Assembly: GCF_002027705.1 (NCBI RefSeq)
Contig: NZ_MBTG01000007.1
Span: forward strand, 52,431-116,430
Source: Paenibacillus ferrarius
GTDB lineage: Bacteria > Bacillota > Bacilli > Paenibacillales > NBRC-103111
Reading direction: 5' to 3'
DNA length: 64,000 bases
The number at the start of each line of letters is the position of its first letter. Within the stretch, counting starts at the first letter, position 1. The position numbers and the translations under genes were made by a program. The notes under the pieces are model-generated. The model saw only the letters and a program-made list of their open reading frames with translations. It was not told where the DNA came from and searched no databases. This document shows, one piece after another, positions 1 through 7,752 of this stretch.

Positions 1-1940
1 CAGAAGGCGCTACAGCAACTGACTTGGCTTTGACTGTTACACAAATTTTGCGTAAAAAAGGCGTTGTTGGTAAATTCGTTGAGTTCTTCGGTCCTGGTCT
101 GAGCAACATTTCCTTGGCTGACCGTGCAACTGTAGCTAACATGGCTCCTGAGTACGGCGCAACCATCGGTTTCTTCCCAGTTGATAACGAAACATTGAAC
201 TACCTGAAAGCTACAGGCCGTGAAGATGATCAAATCGCACTTGTCGAAGCTTACTACAAAGCACAAGGCATGTTCCGTACAGACAGCACACCGGATCCTG
301 TATTTACAGATGTTGTTGAACTTGATCTTGGTTCCGTAGTACCAAGCTTAGCTGGTCCTAAACGTCCTCAAGACCGCGTTGAGCTTACGAACATGAAAGA
401 GTCTTTCAACTCCATCATCCGTACGCCAATCGACAAAGGTGGATATGGCCTCACCGATGAGAAAATCAACGAAGTTGTAGAAGTCGTTTACCCTAGCGGC
501 GAAACAGCTAAAATGGGCACAGGCGCTGTCGTAATCGCAGCGATCACTTCCTGTACCAACACTTCCAACCCAAGCGTTATGCTAGGTGCCGGACTTGTAG
601 CGAAAAAAGCGGTAGCTCGCGGTTTGAGAAAACCAGCTTTCGTAAAAAGTTCCCTGACACCAGGTTCCTTGGTTGTTACCGAGTATCTGATCAAAGCAGG
701 CTTGCTTGAGCCTCTAGAAGCACTAGGCTTCCACGTTGCAGGTTACGGCTGTGCAACTTGTATCGGTAACTCCGGTCCGCTTCCAGACGAAGTCAGCAAA
801 GCGATCATCGATAACGATATGACGGTGGCTGCTGTTATTTCCGGTAACCGTAACTTTGAAGGCCGCGTACATGCGCAAGTTAAAGCCAACTATCTGGGAT
901 CACCTCCACTTGTTGTTGCTTATGCTCTTGCTGGAACAGTTAACATTGATTTGGCTAACGATCCAATCGGCTACGACCAAAACAATCAACCTGTTTACCT
1001 CAAAGACATCTGGCCAACAAACCAAGAGATTCAAGAAGCTCTGGGCATCGCAATGAGCGCTGATATGTTCCGTGACAAATACAGCAATGTATTCCGTGCG
1101 AACGAGCGTTTCAACCAAATCGCAATTCCAGAAGGCGATCTGTACGAGTTCGACAACAAATCCACTTACATTCAAGAGCCTCCGTTCTTCACTGATCTGG
1201 GTACGGTTCTGGATGATATCGCGGATATTCGCAACGCCAAAACGTTGGCACTGCTTAGCGATTCCGTAACAACGGATCACATCTCGCCTGCAGGTAACAT
1301 CAAAGTTGACAGCCCAGGGGGCCAATACTTGATCAACCATGGCGTCAAAAAAGAAGATTTCAACTCCTACGGTTCCCGTCGTGGTAACCACGAAGTGATG
1401 ATGCGCGGAACGTTCGCCAACATCCGTATTCGTAACCAAGTGGCACCTGGCACAGAAGGCGGCGTAACAACTTACCTGCCAACTGGTGAAGTTGAGTCCA
1501 TCTACGATGCTTCCATGAAGTATCAAGCTGAAGGCCAAAACCTCGTCGTTATCGCTGGTAAAGAGTACGGAACTGGAAGCTCCCGTGACTGGGCAGCCAA
1601 AGGAACATTCCTGCTCGGCGTGAAAGCTGTTATCGCAGAAAGCTTCGAGCGTATTCACCGCAGCAACCTTGTGGGCATGGGCGTTCTTCCACTTCAATTC
1701 CTTGATGGAACTGGCTGGAAAACACTGGGCATCACAGGTCGCGAAACATTCGATATCACAGGTCTGAGCAACGATGTTCAACCAGGTTCGACGGTTAAAG
1801 TTACAGCAACTCGTGAAGACGGAACAAGCTTCGAATTCAACGCTCTCGTGCGTTTGGACAGCTTGGTTGACGTGGATTACTACCGTAATGGCGGTATCCT
1901 GCAAACCGTTCTTCGCTCCATTCTTGCTGAGAATAAATAA
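1..1940 (+). CDS. acnA: Aconitate hydratase, 3' part (5' end outside window)
   Basis: TCA-cycle enzyme that interconverts citrate and isocitrate with a 4Fe-4S cluster. The frame is open from base 3, so the N-terminal part, about 260 residues by comparison with ~900-residue bacterial aconitases, lies outside the window. Cluster cysteines are visible in SCTNTSN (near 549-570) and in [13 protein letters not shown] (near 741-780). The C-terminal swivel domain has [25 protein letters not shown] and [14 protein letters not shown], the last carrying substrate-binding Ser/Arg. TTG at 24 is not a real start, since the homologous sequence continues upstream. Family members can act as mRNA-binding regulators; nothing here tests that. 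A hairpin terminator follows. Confidence 0.97.
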   Translation, partial: EGATATDLALTVTQILRKKGVVGKFVEFFGPGLSNISLADRATVANMAPEYGATIGFFPVDNETLNYLKATGREDDQIALVEAYYKAQGMFRTDSTPDPVFTDVVELDLGSVVPSLAGPKRPQDRVELTNMKESFNSIIRTPIDKGGYGLTDEKINEVVEVVYPSGETAKMGTGAVVIAAITSCTNTSNPSVMLGAGLVAKKAVARGLRKPAFVKSSLTPGSLVVTEYLIKAGLLEPLEALGFHVAGYGCATCIGNSGPLPDEVSKAIIDNDMTVAAVISGNRNFEGRVHAQVKANYLGSPPLVVAYALAGTVNIDLANDPIGYDQNNQPVYLKDIWPTNQEIQEALGIAMSADMFRDKYSNVFRANERFNQIAIPEGDLYEFDNKSTYIQEPPFFTDLGTVLDDIADIRNAKTLALLSDSVTTDHISPAGNIKVDSPGGQYLINHGVKKEDFNSYGSRRGNHEVMMRGTFANIRIRNQVAPGTEGGVTTYLPTGEVESIYDASMKYQAEGQNLVVIAGKEYGTGSSRDWAAKGTFLLGVKAVIAESFERIHRSNLVGMGVLPLQFLDGTGWKTLGITGRETFDITGLSNDVQPGSTVKVTATREDGTSFEFNALVRLDSLVDVDYYRNGGILQTVLRSILAENK

Positions 1941-1981
1941 TTCAGTTTACAACACGCAAAACACACACATGTATGCACGCC

Positions 1982-2018
1982 AAATCCGGAATGCCTTATG
2001 GCATTTTCGGATTTTTTT
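1982..2018 (+). terminator. Rho-independent terminator after acnA
   Basis: Arm AAATCCGGAATGCC, loop TTAT, arm GGCATTTTCGGATTT, then a T run. It lies 42 bp after the aconitase stop. Confidence 0.9.
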
Positions 2019-2142
2019 ATTTGGGATATGACGCGGTTGCTTATAGGCTCATCGGGCTGTGAAAGCGCTTTTCTCGAGTTTGTGTCACACGCTGAAACCC
2101 TAGAGCCCCAAGTGATTGACTTACATTTCCAATAACTGCGGG

Positions 2143-2171
2143 TTGAGCCTGCCCTTCTCCCCTACTATACT
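2143..2171 (+). promoter_or_regulatory. SigA-type promoter for the cortex-lytic enzyme gene
   Basis: TTGAGC (2143-2148), 17-bp spacer, TATACT (2166-2171), about 27 bp before the start codon, with the AAAGGGGAG ribosome site between. Call from motif and spacing only. Confidence 0.6.
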
Positions 2172-2197
2172 GGGTAGAGCGAAAGGGGAGATGAAAG

Positions 2198-2857
2198 ATG
2201 AACACATTGAAAAAGCTCGTCTTAGTCATGCTGTTCGCGTCGATCGGGTTAGGGTATACTGCAAGCCAGTTCAGCCAACCAACTTACGCGGCAGAGGCTA
2301 CCTTACAGTTAGGTACTCAAAACGGAGACGTATGGGACGCACAGTTTCGTCTAAAAATGTTAGGCTATTATACACAGCCGATGGATGGCAAATACGGTCC
2401 TGTAACTGCCGCGGCTGTTCGTAATTTTCAATATAATTATGGCTTAACCGTTGATGGTCTTGTCGGAGCGAATACGTGGCAGAGCTTGCGTAAATACTCC
2501 GTAAATCAAGAAGATCTGGACATTTTGGCTAGAGTGGTCTACAGCGAGGCACGTGGCGAGTCTTACGAAGGACAAGTGGCGGTAGCCGCCGTTGTCATGA
2601 ATCGCCTGAAGTCGAGTCAGTATGCCAACACGATTGAGGGGATTGTTTTTGCCCCAGGAGCGTTCACAGCAGTAAGTGACGGTCAATACTGGCTAACGCC
2701 GGATAGCACCGCCTACAAGGCTGCACAGGACGCCGTAAAGGGCTGGGACCCGACCAAGGGAGCTACGTTCTACTTCAACCCAGAAACAGCGACTAGCGCT
2801 TGGATCTGGTCACGTCCGCAAACCGTGCGGATTGGTCATCATATTTTTGCGAAGTAA
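2198..2857 (+). CDS. SleB/YkvT-type spore cortex-lytic or cell wall hydrolase
   Basis: A 219-residue secreted peptidoglycan hydrolase. Residues 1-31 form a signal peptide ending near TYAAEA. Residues about 37-85 are a peptidoglycan-binding repeat (LGTQNGDVWDAQFRLKMLGY, then DGKYGPVTAAAVRNFQ). Residues about 100-219 are the SleB-type hydrolase domain, with the likely catalytic Glu in VVYSEARGES. SleB is a lytic transglycosylase that opens cortex during germination; the shorter YkvT is a vegetative-like relative, and length alone does not decide between them. ATG 2198 is set by AAAGGGGAG 7 bp upstream. It is monocistronic, with its own promoter and terminator. Confidence 0.88.
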   Translation: MNTLKKLVLVMLFASIGLGYTASQFSQPTYAAEATLQLGTQNGDVWDAQFRLKMLGYYTQPMDGKYGPVTAAAVRNFQYNYGLTVDGLVGANTWQSLRKYSVNQEDLDILARVVYSEARGESYEGQVAVAAVVMNRLKSSQYANTIEGIVFAPGAFTAVSDGQYWLTPDSTAYKAAQDAVKGWDPTKGATFYFNPETATSAWIWSRPQTVRIGHHIFAK

Positions 2858-2863
2858 TCGATG

Positions 2864-2896
2864 CCGTCAGGGGAATCCAGCCTGACGGTTTTTGTT
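2864..2896 (+). terminator. Rho-independent terminator
   Basis: Arm CCGTCAGG (2864-2871) and arm CCTGACGG (2881-2888), followed by TTTTTG, directly after the hydrolase stop. Confidence 0.88.
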
Positions 2897-3400
2897 TTGG
2901 TGCAGGCACCGATTTTGCGGTAATCGTGCGCAAAAACCAGTGTTGGCGTATCCGCCACCTTTATAGGTTAGATCCGCGGCTCGCGATTTCGGAAAGCCTG
3001 CATAAGTGCAGGCTTTTTCGATCAAATCGTGTGAAAACAGAAGAAAGCCTGCGATTATGCAGGCTTTTTAAGCTATTTCATCCTGGAATCGAAATAAGGG
3101 TCTCGAAAAGATGTATAATCGCAGGCTTTTAGCGATTTTGCTCATTCCCGAGACGAAAAGGATGCACAATTGCAGGAATTATGCGAAATACACGGGCGGG
3201 CTTGAGGCATTTTGCCAGCGTGAGCAAACTCTAGCTGATCAAGCTACTCAAGACACTTAAGACACTTAAGACACTTAAGACATTCAAGACACTCCAGACA
3301 CCTAAGCTACTCAAGCCACCAAAGCCACTCCAGTCACTCAAGCTACTCAAGTCACCCAAGTCACTCCACGATTAAAGTGTATACAAGTATAAAATTTTTT
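2894..3400 (+). repeat. Dispersed ~500-bp repeat, unit 1 of 3
   Basis: First of three head-to-tail units. Order: GGTGCAGGCACCGATTTT start, a CACCTTTATAGGTTAGATCCG block, two GCCTGC..GCAGGC hairpins with T runs (near 2995-3020 and 3044-3070), a third TAATCGCAGGCTTTT arm (3115-3130), a TGCAGGAATTATGCG block, a 9-bp minisatellite (3241-3366), and ATTAAAGTGTATACAAG at the end. No coding potential or ribosome site was seen. Confidence 0.9.
3241..3366 (+). repeat. 9-bp minisatellite, 14 units
   Basis: Fourteen contiguous 9-mers of consensus (A/C)AGNCACTC, for example AAGACACTT, AAGCTACTC, AAGTCACCC. The phase is unbroken. It sits at the end of repeat unit 1. Confidence 0.95.
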
Positions 3401-3982
3401 TGTTGTAGACCCCGATTTCCCGGTATCGTGCGAAAAACCATTGTCAGCGTATGCGCCACCTTTATAGGTTAGATCCGCGGCTCGCGATTTCGGAAAGCCT
3501 GCATAAGTGCAGGCTTTTTCGATCAAATCGTATGAAAACAGAAGAAAGCCTGCGATTATGCAGGCTTTTTAAGCTTTTTCATCCTGGAATCGAAATAAGG
3601 TCTCGAAAAGATGTATAATCGCAGGCTTTTCGCGATTTTGCTCATTCCCGAGACGAAAAGGATGCACAATTGCAGGAATTATGCGAAATACACGCGGCGG
3701 GCTTGAGGCATTTTGCCAGAATGAGCAAACTCTAGCTGATCAAGCTACTCAAGACACTCAAGGCACTCAAGACACCCAAGCAACTCAAGACACTCCAGAC
3801 ACTCCAGACACTCCAGACACCTAAGCTACTCAAGCCACCAAAACCACTCCAGTCACTCAAGCTACTCAAGCTACCCAAGTCACCCAAGTCACTCCAGTCA
3901 CTCAAGCTACTCAAGCTACCCAAGCTACCCAAGTCACCCAAGTCACTCCACGATTAAAGTGTATACAAGTATAAAAAATTTT
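3401..3982 (+). repeat. Dispersed ~500-bp repeat, unit 2 of 3
   Basis: Near-identical to unit 1 through the hairpin blocks (competing arms at 3545-3559 and 3615-3629) but longer, because its minisatellite has 23 units instead of 14. Starts TTGTTGTAGACCCCGATT and ends GTGTATACAAGTATAAAA. Confidence 0.9.
3742..3948 (+). repeat. 9-bp minisatellite, 23 units
   Basis: Twenty-three in-phase 9-mers (AAGCTACTC, AAGACACTC, CAGACACTC, AAGTCACCC and variants). The two tracts share the same starting and ending 9-mers, so the difference is nine internal units, as expected from slippage or unequal exchange. Confidence 0.95.
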
Positions 3983-4460
3983 TGTTGTAGACCCCGATTT
4001 CGCGGTATCGTGCGCAGAACCATTGTTGGCGTATGCGCCACCTTTATAGGTAAGATCCGCGGCTCGCGATTTCGGAAAGCCTGCATAAGTGCAGGCTTTT
4101 CGATCAAATCGTGTAAAAACAGAAGAAAGCCTGCGATTATGCAGGCTTTTTAAGCTTTTTCATCCTGAAATGGAAATAAGGTCTCGAAAAGATGTATAAT
4201 CGTAGGCTTTTCGCGATTTTGCTCATTCTCGAGATGAAAAGGATGCACAATTGCAGGAATTATGCGAAATACACGGGCGGGCTTGAGGCATTTTGCCAGC
4301 ACGAGCAAACTCCAGCTAACCAAGCTTTCACTGCGCAAGTGTGGAGGAAAGCGTTCTTCGATAAGAAAATTTCTAATAGAGAGGAGGTTCAAAAATCCAA
4401 AATGATTTTTGGGACAGACTCTTATGTTTTGGTGTAGGCCCCGATTTCAGATTATCGGGG
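3983..4460 (+). repeat. Dispersed ~500-bp repeat, unit 3, plus stub of a fourth
   Basis: Same blocks as units 1 and 2 to about 4320 (hairpins near 4075-4100 and 4126-4150, third arm 4196-4210). The minisatellite is missing; unrelated sequence with an AGAGGAGG stretch takes its place. At 4427-4460 the unit start motif (GGTGTAGGCCCCGATTTC) recurs and then breaks off. Confidence 0.85.
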
Positions 4461-4470
4461 TACTTGTTCT

Positions 4471-4501
4471 TGCTGTAAGGCTGTTTTACAGCCTTACAGC
4501 A
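4471..4501. repeat. Perfect inverted repeat (14-bp arms, 3-nt loop)
   Basis: TGCTGTAAGGCTGT, TTT, ACAGCCTTACAGCA. No T run follows on either strand, so it is a hairpin or cruciform and not a standard terminator. Confidence 0.85.
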
Positions 4502-4551
4502 GCAGATTCTCACGCCACGCCACCGGGACGCTTCCCGAAGCTGTAAAGGGC

Positions 4552-4590
4552 AAAAAAGCTATCCCAGGTCTGCAACCACCCGAATAGCTT
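4552..4590 (-). terminator. Terminator of the CDF transporter gene
   Basis: Read on the minus strand: AAGCTAT, an imperfectly paired interior, ATAGCTT, then a run of T. It lies just past the stop at 4599. Confidence 0.75.
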
Positions 4591-4598
4591 AACGTTTT

Positions 4599-5498
4599 TC
4601 AAACTGATTCTTCATACCAAGGATTCAGATGCACCAGCACCTCATCCACGTCGCTATGAGCGTCTTTGATCTTTTGTTTGATGGCGCGGCTGATATCATG
4701 GCCTTCTTGGATGGTTAAAGTCCCCCGAACGGCCAGCCTTGCATCGACTAAAATGTAGTGTCCGTGCTCCCGCGCCCGCAGTCGATCAATGCGTTTGATC
4801 TCCGGCACAGAGCGGATCAAAGCGGCATACTGCTCAATATGCTCCGGACTTACACTCCGCTCCATGAGAATGTCGAAGGATTCTCTGCCCATTTCATAGG
4901 CCAGCTTCAACACGAGAAATGAGACGATGATTCCCGCTACGGGATCTCCATAAGCTAAGATCGCATAGCCGAAATGTTCGCCAATCAAAGCTAAGCCGAT
5001 ACCAACGGATGCGGCAATAGACGCATACACGTCCGCCAGATGGTCGTATGCGGTAGCGATCAGGCCCTTGCTGTTGCGCTCACGGCCGATACGCATCGTA
5101 TAGATGTAAAGGATTTGCTTCCAGATCAGCGAAATAACGGCCGCAACGAAAGCAATCCAATGCGCGTTGCCGGGCTCTTCAAACAGCGCATGGATGGAGT
5201 GATAGCCCATGTAAATGGCCGCTCCACCCAGAATGATGGCGACAATGAAAGCCCCGAGCACCTCGGCCTTGCCGTGTCCGTAGGGATGATCCACATCGGC
5301 CGGCTTGGAGGATACTCGCATCGAGCTGTATGCGGTCGCGGAGGCGATCACATCTCCCGCGTTATGGATGCCGTCAGCGATCAGCACTTGGCTTTGGAAG
5401 AGGAGTCCGACGATGATTTTGATGGCGGTAAGCACGACATTGCTGGCAAGGCTGATCCAGATCGCCAGCATGGAAGCTGCCTTCTTCATACTTGCCAC
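4599..5498 (-). CDS. Cation diffusion facilitator (CDF) family efflux transporter
   Basis: A 299-residue inner-membrane divalent metal/proton antiporter. About six membrane segments lie in residues 8-200, followed by a C-terminal cytoplasmic dimerisation domain. Metal-site motifs are ADGIHNAGD in helix 2 and AYDHLADVYAS in helix 5; HPYGHGKAE is the family loop motif. The metal (Mn, Zn, Fe or Co) cannot be decided from sequence. The start is GTG at 5498, because AAGGAGG lies 8 bp upstream; the in-frame ATG at 5489 is too far. It follows the IclR gene on the same strand after 53 bp, so co-transcription is possible. Confidence 0.9.
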   Translation of the reverse strand: MASMKKAASMLAIWISLASNVVLTAIKIIVGLLFQSQVLIADGIHNAGDVIASATAYSSMRVSSKPADVDHPYGHGKAEVLGAFIVAIILGGAAIYMGYHSIHALFEEPGNAHWIAFVAAVISLIWKQILYIYTMRIGRERNSKGLIATAYDHLADVYASIAASVGIGLALIGEHFGYAILAYGDPVAGIIVSFLVLKLAYEMGRESFDILMERSVSPEHIEQYAALIRSVPEIKRIDRLRAREHGHYILVDARLAVRGTLTIQEGHDISRAIKQKIKDAHSDVDEVLVHLNPWYEESV

Positions 5499-5551
5499 AT
5501 CCTTTCCCTCCTTCTAGTATGGACCTCCTAGAAGATAAACATCCATCGCCG

Positions 5552-6295
5552 CTAGCGCAGCATGGTTCCCATCCGCCGCGCCGCCTCCATAATCAGCGGC
5601 GCCTGCTCTTGCATAACCTCCAGCGTCAATCGGTTCGCTGGGCCGGAAACCGCAAGGGCGGCGACCAAACGGCCGCCTCGATCCAGCACCGGCGCAGACA
5701 CTGCCGCCGCACCGGGCTCGCGCTCTTCCACGCTCGTGGCGAAGCCAGCGAGCTTGGTGTCGCTGAGCTGCTGCAGGAACGCCTGCTGATCCAGCCCGGT
5801 CGGCCAGTCGGCCGAGGCTAGAAGCTTCTCATGCAGCGCAGGCTCAGCGAAGGCGACGAGCACCTTGCTCGAGGCGCCGACGTATAAGGGCATACGCGCC
5901 CCGACAGGGGCTACGCGGCGAATGGCCTGGTTGCTCTGCACCGCTTGGATGCGCACGCGAAGCAAGCCGTCCTGAACGTACAGCGAGATCGTTTCGCCGA
6001 GCTGATCGCGCAGCCGTTCCATCTCCGGTAGCAGAATGATGCCGGGGTCTCCCTCTTTGGAGAGGTTAGCGGAGAGCTCCCACAGCCGATAACCAAGTCT
6101 GTATTTATCTGTTGCGGCATCCCGCATGATGAACCCCTTGCCCTCGAGTGAGGCAAGCAGGCGGTGGACGGTGCTTTTGTGCAGATCGACACGACTTGCA
6201 ATTTCAGTTAAGGTCAGCTCGGTAGCTCCAGTAAAACAGAGCATAATATCTAAAGCGCGCTCAACGGCACGCACGGTTAGCTTGCCATCTTCCAT
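5552..6295 (-). CDS. IclR family transcriptional regulator
   Basis: A 247-residue regulator. The N-terminal winged helix covers residues about 3-65 (LTLTEIASRVDLHKSTVHR, then LLASLEGKGFI). The C-terminal IclR effector domain (about 80-245) contains VGARMPLYVGASSKVL. The upstream in-frame ATG at 6313 lacks a ribosome site, whereas ATG 6295 is preceded by AAAGTGGTG. Members bind small metabolites and regulate catabolic operons; the effector is unknown here. A perfect palindrome lies 63 bp upstream and may be its own operator. Confidence 0.88.
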   Translation of the reverse strand: MEDGKLTVRAVERALDIMLCFTGATELTLTEIASRVDLHKSTVHRLLASLEGKGFIMRDAATDKYRLGYRLWELSANLSKEGDPGIILLPEMERLRDQLGETISLYVQDGLLRVRIQAVQSNQAIRRVAPVGARMPLYVGASSKVLVAFAEPALHEKLLASADWPTGLDQQAFLQQLSDTKLAGFATSVEEREPGAAAVSAPVLDRGGRLVAALAVSGPANRLTLEVMQEQAPLIMEAARRMGTMLR

Positions 6296-6357
6296 GACGA
6301 ACACCACTTTCATTATACGGATATCTATGATATGCCAGTTGATCTGAAAAGTTGACT

Positions 6358-6376
6358 GGTTTCACTATATGAAACC
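6358..6376. promoter_or_regulatory. Palindromic operator candidate upstream of the IclR gene
   Basis: GGTTTCA, CTATA, TGAAACC: perfect 7-bp arms with 5-bp spacer in the iclR-hydrolase divergent region. IclR-family sites such as KdgR's are built from TGAAAC/GTTTCA half-sites, so autoregulation is a reasonable inference. Confidence 0.55.
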
Positions 6377-6483
6377 CATTTACATCTAGTATAACCAAAC
6401 TACCTCTATGCGTAAAGGTCAATCATCTGTTTCTTCTATTGTTACAGTACCGTTACAGAGGCCTTACAATTGGTGCATCAGCA

Positions 6484-6512
6484 TTGACTTGAAAGCGCAT
6501 TCAGAATAATAT
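6484..6512 (+). promoter_or_regulatory. SigA-type promoter with a cre-like box in the spacer
   Basis: TTGACT (6484-6489), 17 bp, TAATAT (6507-6512), upstream of the alpha/beta hydrolase. The spacer contains TGAAAGCGCATTCA (6490-6503), one mismatch from the CcpA consensus TGWAANCGNTNWCA. The rest of the 6314-6632 gap holds only the IclR palindrome and an unremarkable leader of about 115 bp. Confidence 0.6.
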
Positions 6513-6632
6513 TAAGGTAGAAGATTACTTATCAGAATATTTTGTCAATTAATCTCGAGATTCATTCTCCCTATGACCTCTTAGAGCAACTGGGATTACT
6601 CACACTATTTTATATGGAGGGAGGGTGCTGCG

Positions 6633-7619
6633 ATGTCAACAACATCTCTATCCCCTGGTTCATTACAACCCACACTGGAGCAGGTCGTTCCTCGACGGCT
6701 TTTACGCAAAAAAAAGCTGATTCTCACTATCCTGATCTCCTTCTTAACCTTATGCCTGTCTCTGCTGCTTGCCTTTCATGCTTACATTGCTTGGACGCTG
6801 GCTCGGCCGCACATCGACCCTCTCCATTCCGATCCAATGAGAGCGGTTGGTCTTCCTTTCAGCAGTGTAACCTTCCCAAGCTTGAATGGCGCTTCTCAAT
6901 TAGATGGCTGGTTCATTCCTGCTCAATCGAGCAAAACCATTATTTTCTCTCATGGCTACGGCGGCAATCGCGAGGAATTATGGGTCCCGCTTTACAACTT
7001 GGCCCGTGAGCTTCATCTACAAAATTACAATGTGCTTATGTTTGATTATGGGTACGTTCATCCTGGCAGCAAGCGCCTGATGACGGGTGGTATTCAAGAG
7101 TCTCAGGAACTGCTCGGAGCCATCAATTATGTCAAACAGCTATCCAGCGGTCCAATCTATATCTGGGGCTTCTCGATGGGCGCAGGCACAGCGCTGCAAG
7201 CGGCTCTCCAGAACAACACGGATATCTCAGGGATGATTCTGGACAGCACCTTCTTGCTGAATCCAGATACCCTTTATCACAATATGAAGCAAGTCGTGAA
7301 CGTTCCTAAATTCCCGTCTCTACCGCTCGTTCGCTTATTTTTCCCATTGCTCAATGGCGTAAGCTTGCATGAAGTGCCTTACAATAAGGTCACCTCTACC
7401 GCTTACCCGATGCCTATCTTCTTCATCCACGGAACCGAAGACTACAAAGCTCCCTATGGTATGGTAGAAGACATGTTCAAGCAGCAGAAGGCACCCGAAT
7501 CCAAGCTATGGATCATTCCCAAAGCACAGCACGAGCTTCTTTATCGAGCGGAACCAAAAGCCTATATTCGCAAAACGATGAATTTCTTAAATGGTCTTTC
7601 AACTGCACCTGTTTACTAA
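6633..7619 (+). CDS. Membrane-anchored alpha/beta hydrolase
   Basis: A 328-residue alpha/beta-hydrolase fold protein. A basic N-terminus (RRLLRKKK) precedes one membrane helix at about residues 28-50, so the enzyme domain probably faces outside. Nucleophile elbow GFSMG is near residue 182; the oxyanion region is FSHGYGGNRE; the likely acid is in IHGTEDYKAP and the catalytic His in AQHELLY. Related Bacillus proteins (YqkD type) have no proven substrate. Ribosome site GGAGGGAGGG lies about 8 bp upstream. It has its own promoter and terminator. Confidence 0.85.
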   Translation: MSTTSLSPGSLQPTLEQVVPRRLLRKKKLILTILISFLTLCLSLLLAFHAYIAWTLARPHIDPLHSDPMRAVGLPFSSVTFPSLNGASQLDGWFIPAQSSKTIIFSHGYGGNREELWVPLYNLARELHLQNYNVLMFDYGYVHPGSKRLMTGGIQESQELLGAINYVKQLSSGPIYIWGFSMGAGTALQAALQNNTDISGMILDSTFLLNPDTLYHNMKQVVNVPKFPSLPLVRLFFPLLNGVSLHEVPYNKVTSTAYPMPIFFIHGTEDYKAPYGMVEDMFKQQKAPESKLWIIPKAQHELLYRAEPKAYIRKTMNFLNGLSTAPVY

Positions 7620-7645
7620 CGTTGGTATTCCCTCCTCCTTATAAA

Positions 7646-7679
7646 ATCGGCCCCTTACTTGCGGGGCCGATATTTTTTT
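7646..7679 (+). terminator. Terminator of the hydrolase gene
   Basis: ATCGGCCCC (7646-7654), loop, GGGGCCGAT (7663-7671), then seven T. Confidence 0.92.
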
Positions 7680-7686
7680 ATGCGCT

Positions 7687-7720
7687 AAAAAAACAAAGAA
7701 CGCTGACAGGGTCAACGTTC
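7687..7720 (-). terminator. Terminator of the dGTPase-like gene
   Basis: On the minus strand: GAACGTTGAC, CCT, GTCAGCGTTC, then TTTGTTTTTTT. One mismatch in the stem. Confidence 0.85.
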
Positions 7721-7752
7721 TCTTAACTTCTATGCTAGCGATAAACTGGCAT

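Noticed and set aside
900..1904. Long open frame on the minus strand inside acnA
   Set aside because: It is the complement of a clear aconitase gene and has no ribosome site; it follows from codon bias.
3732..3941. Minus-strand frame rich in Ser, Leu, Gly, Asp
   Set aside because: It is only the translation of the 9-bp minisatellite; no ribosome site, and the frame is not kept in the other unit.
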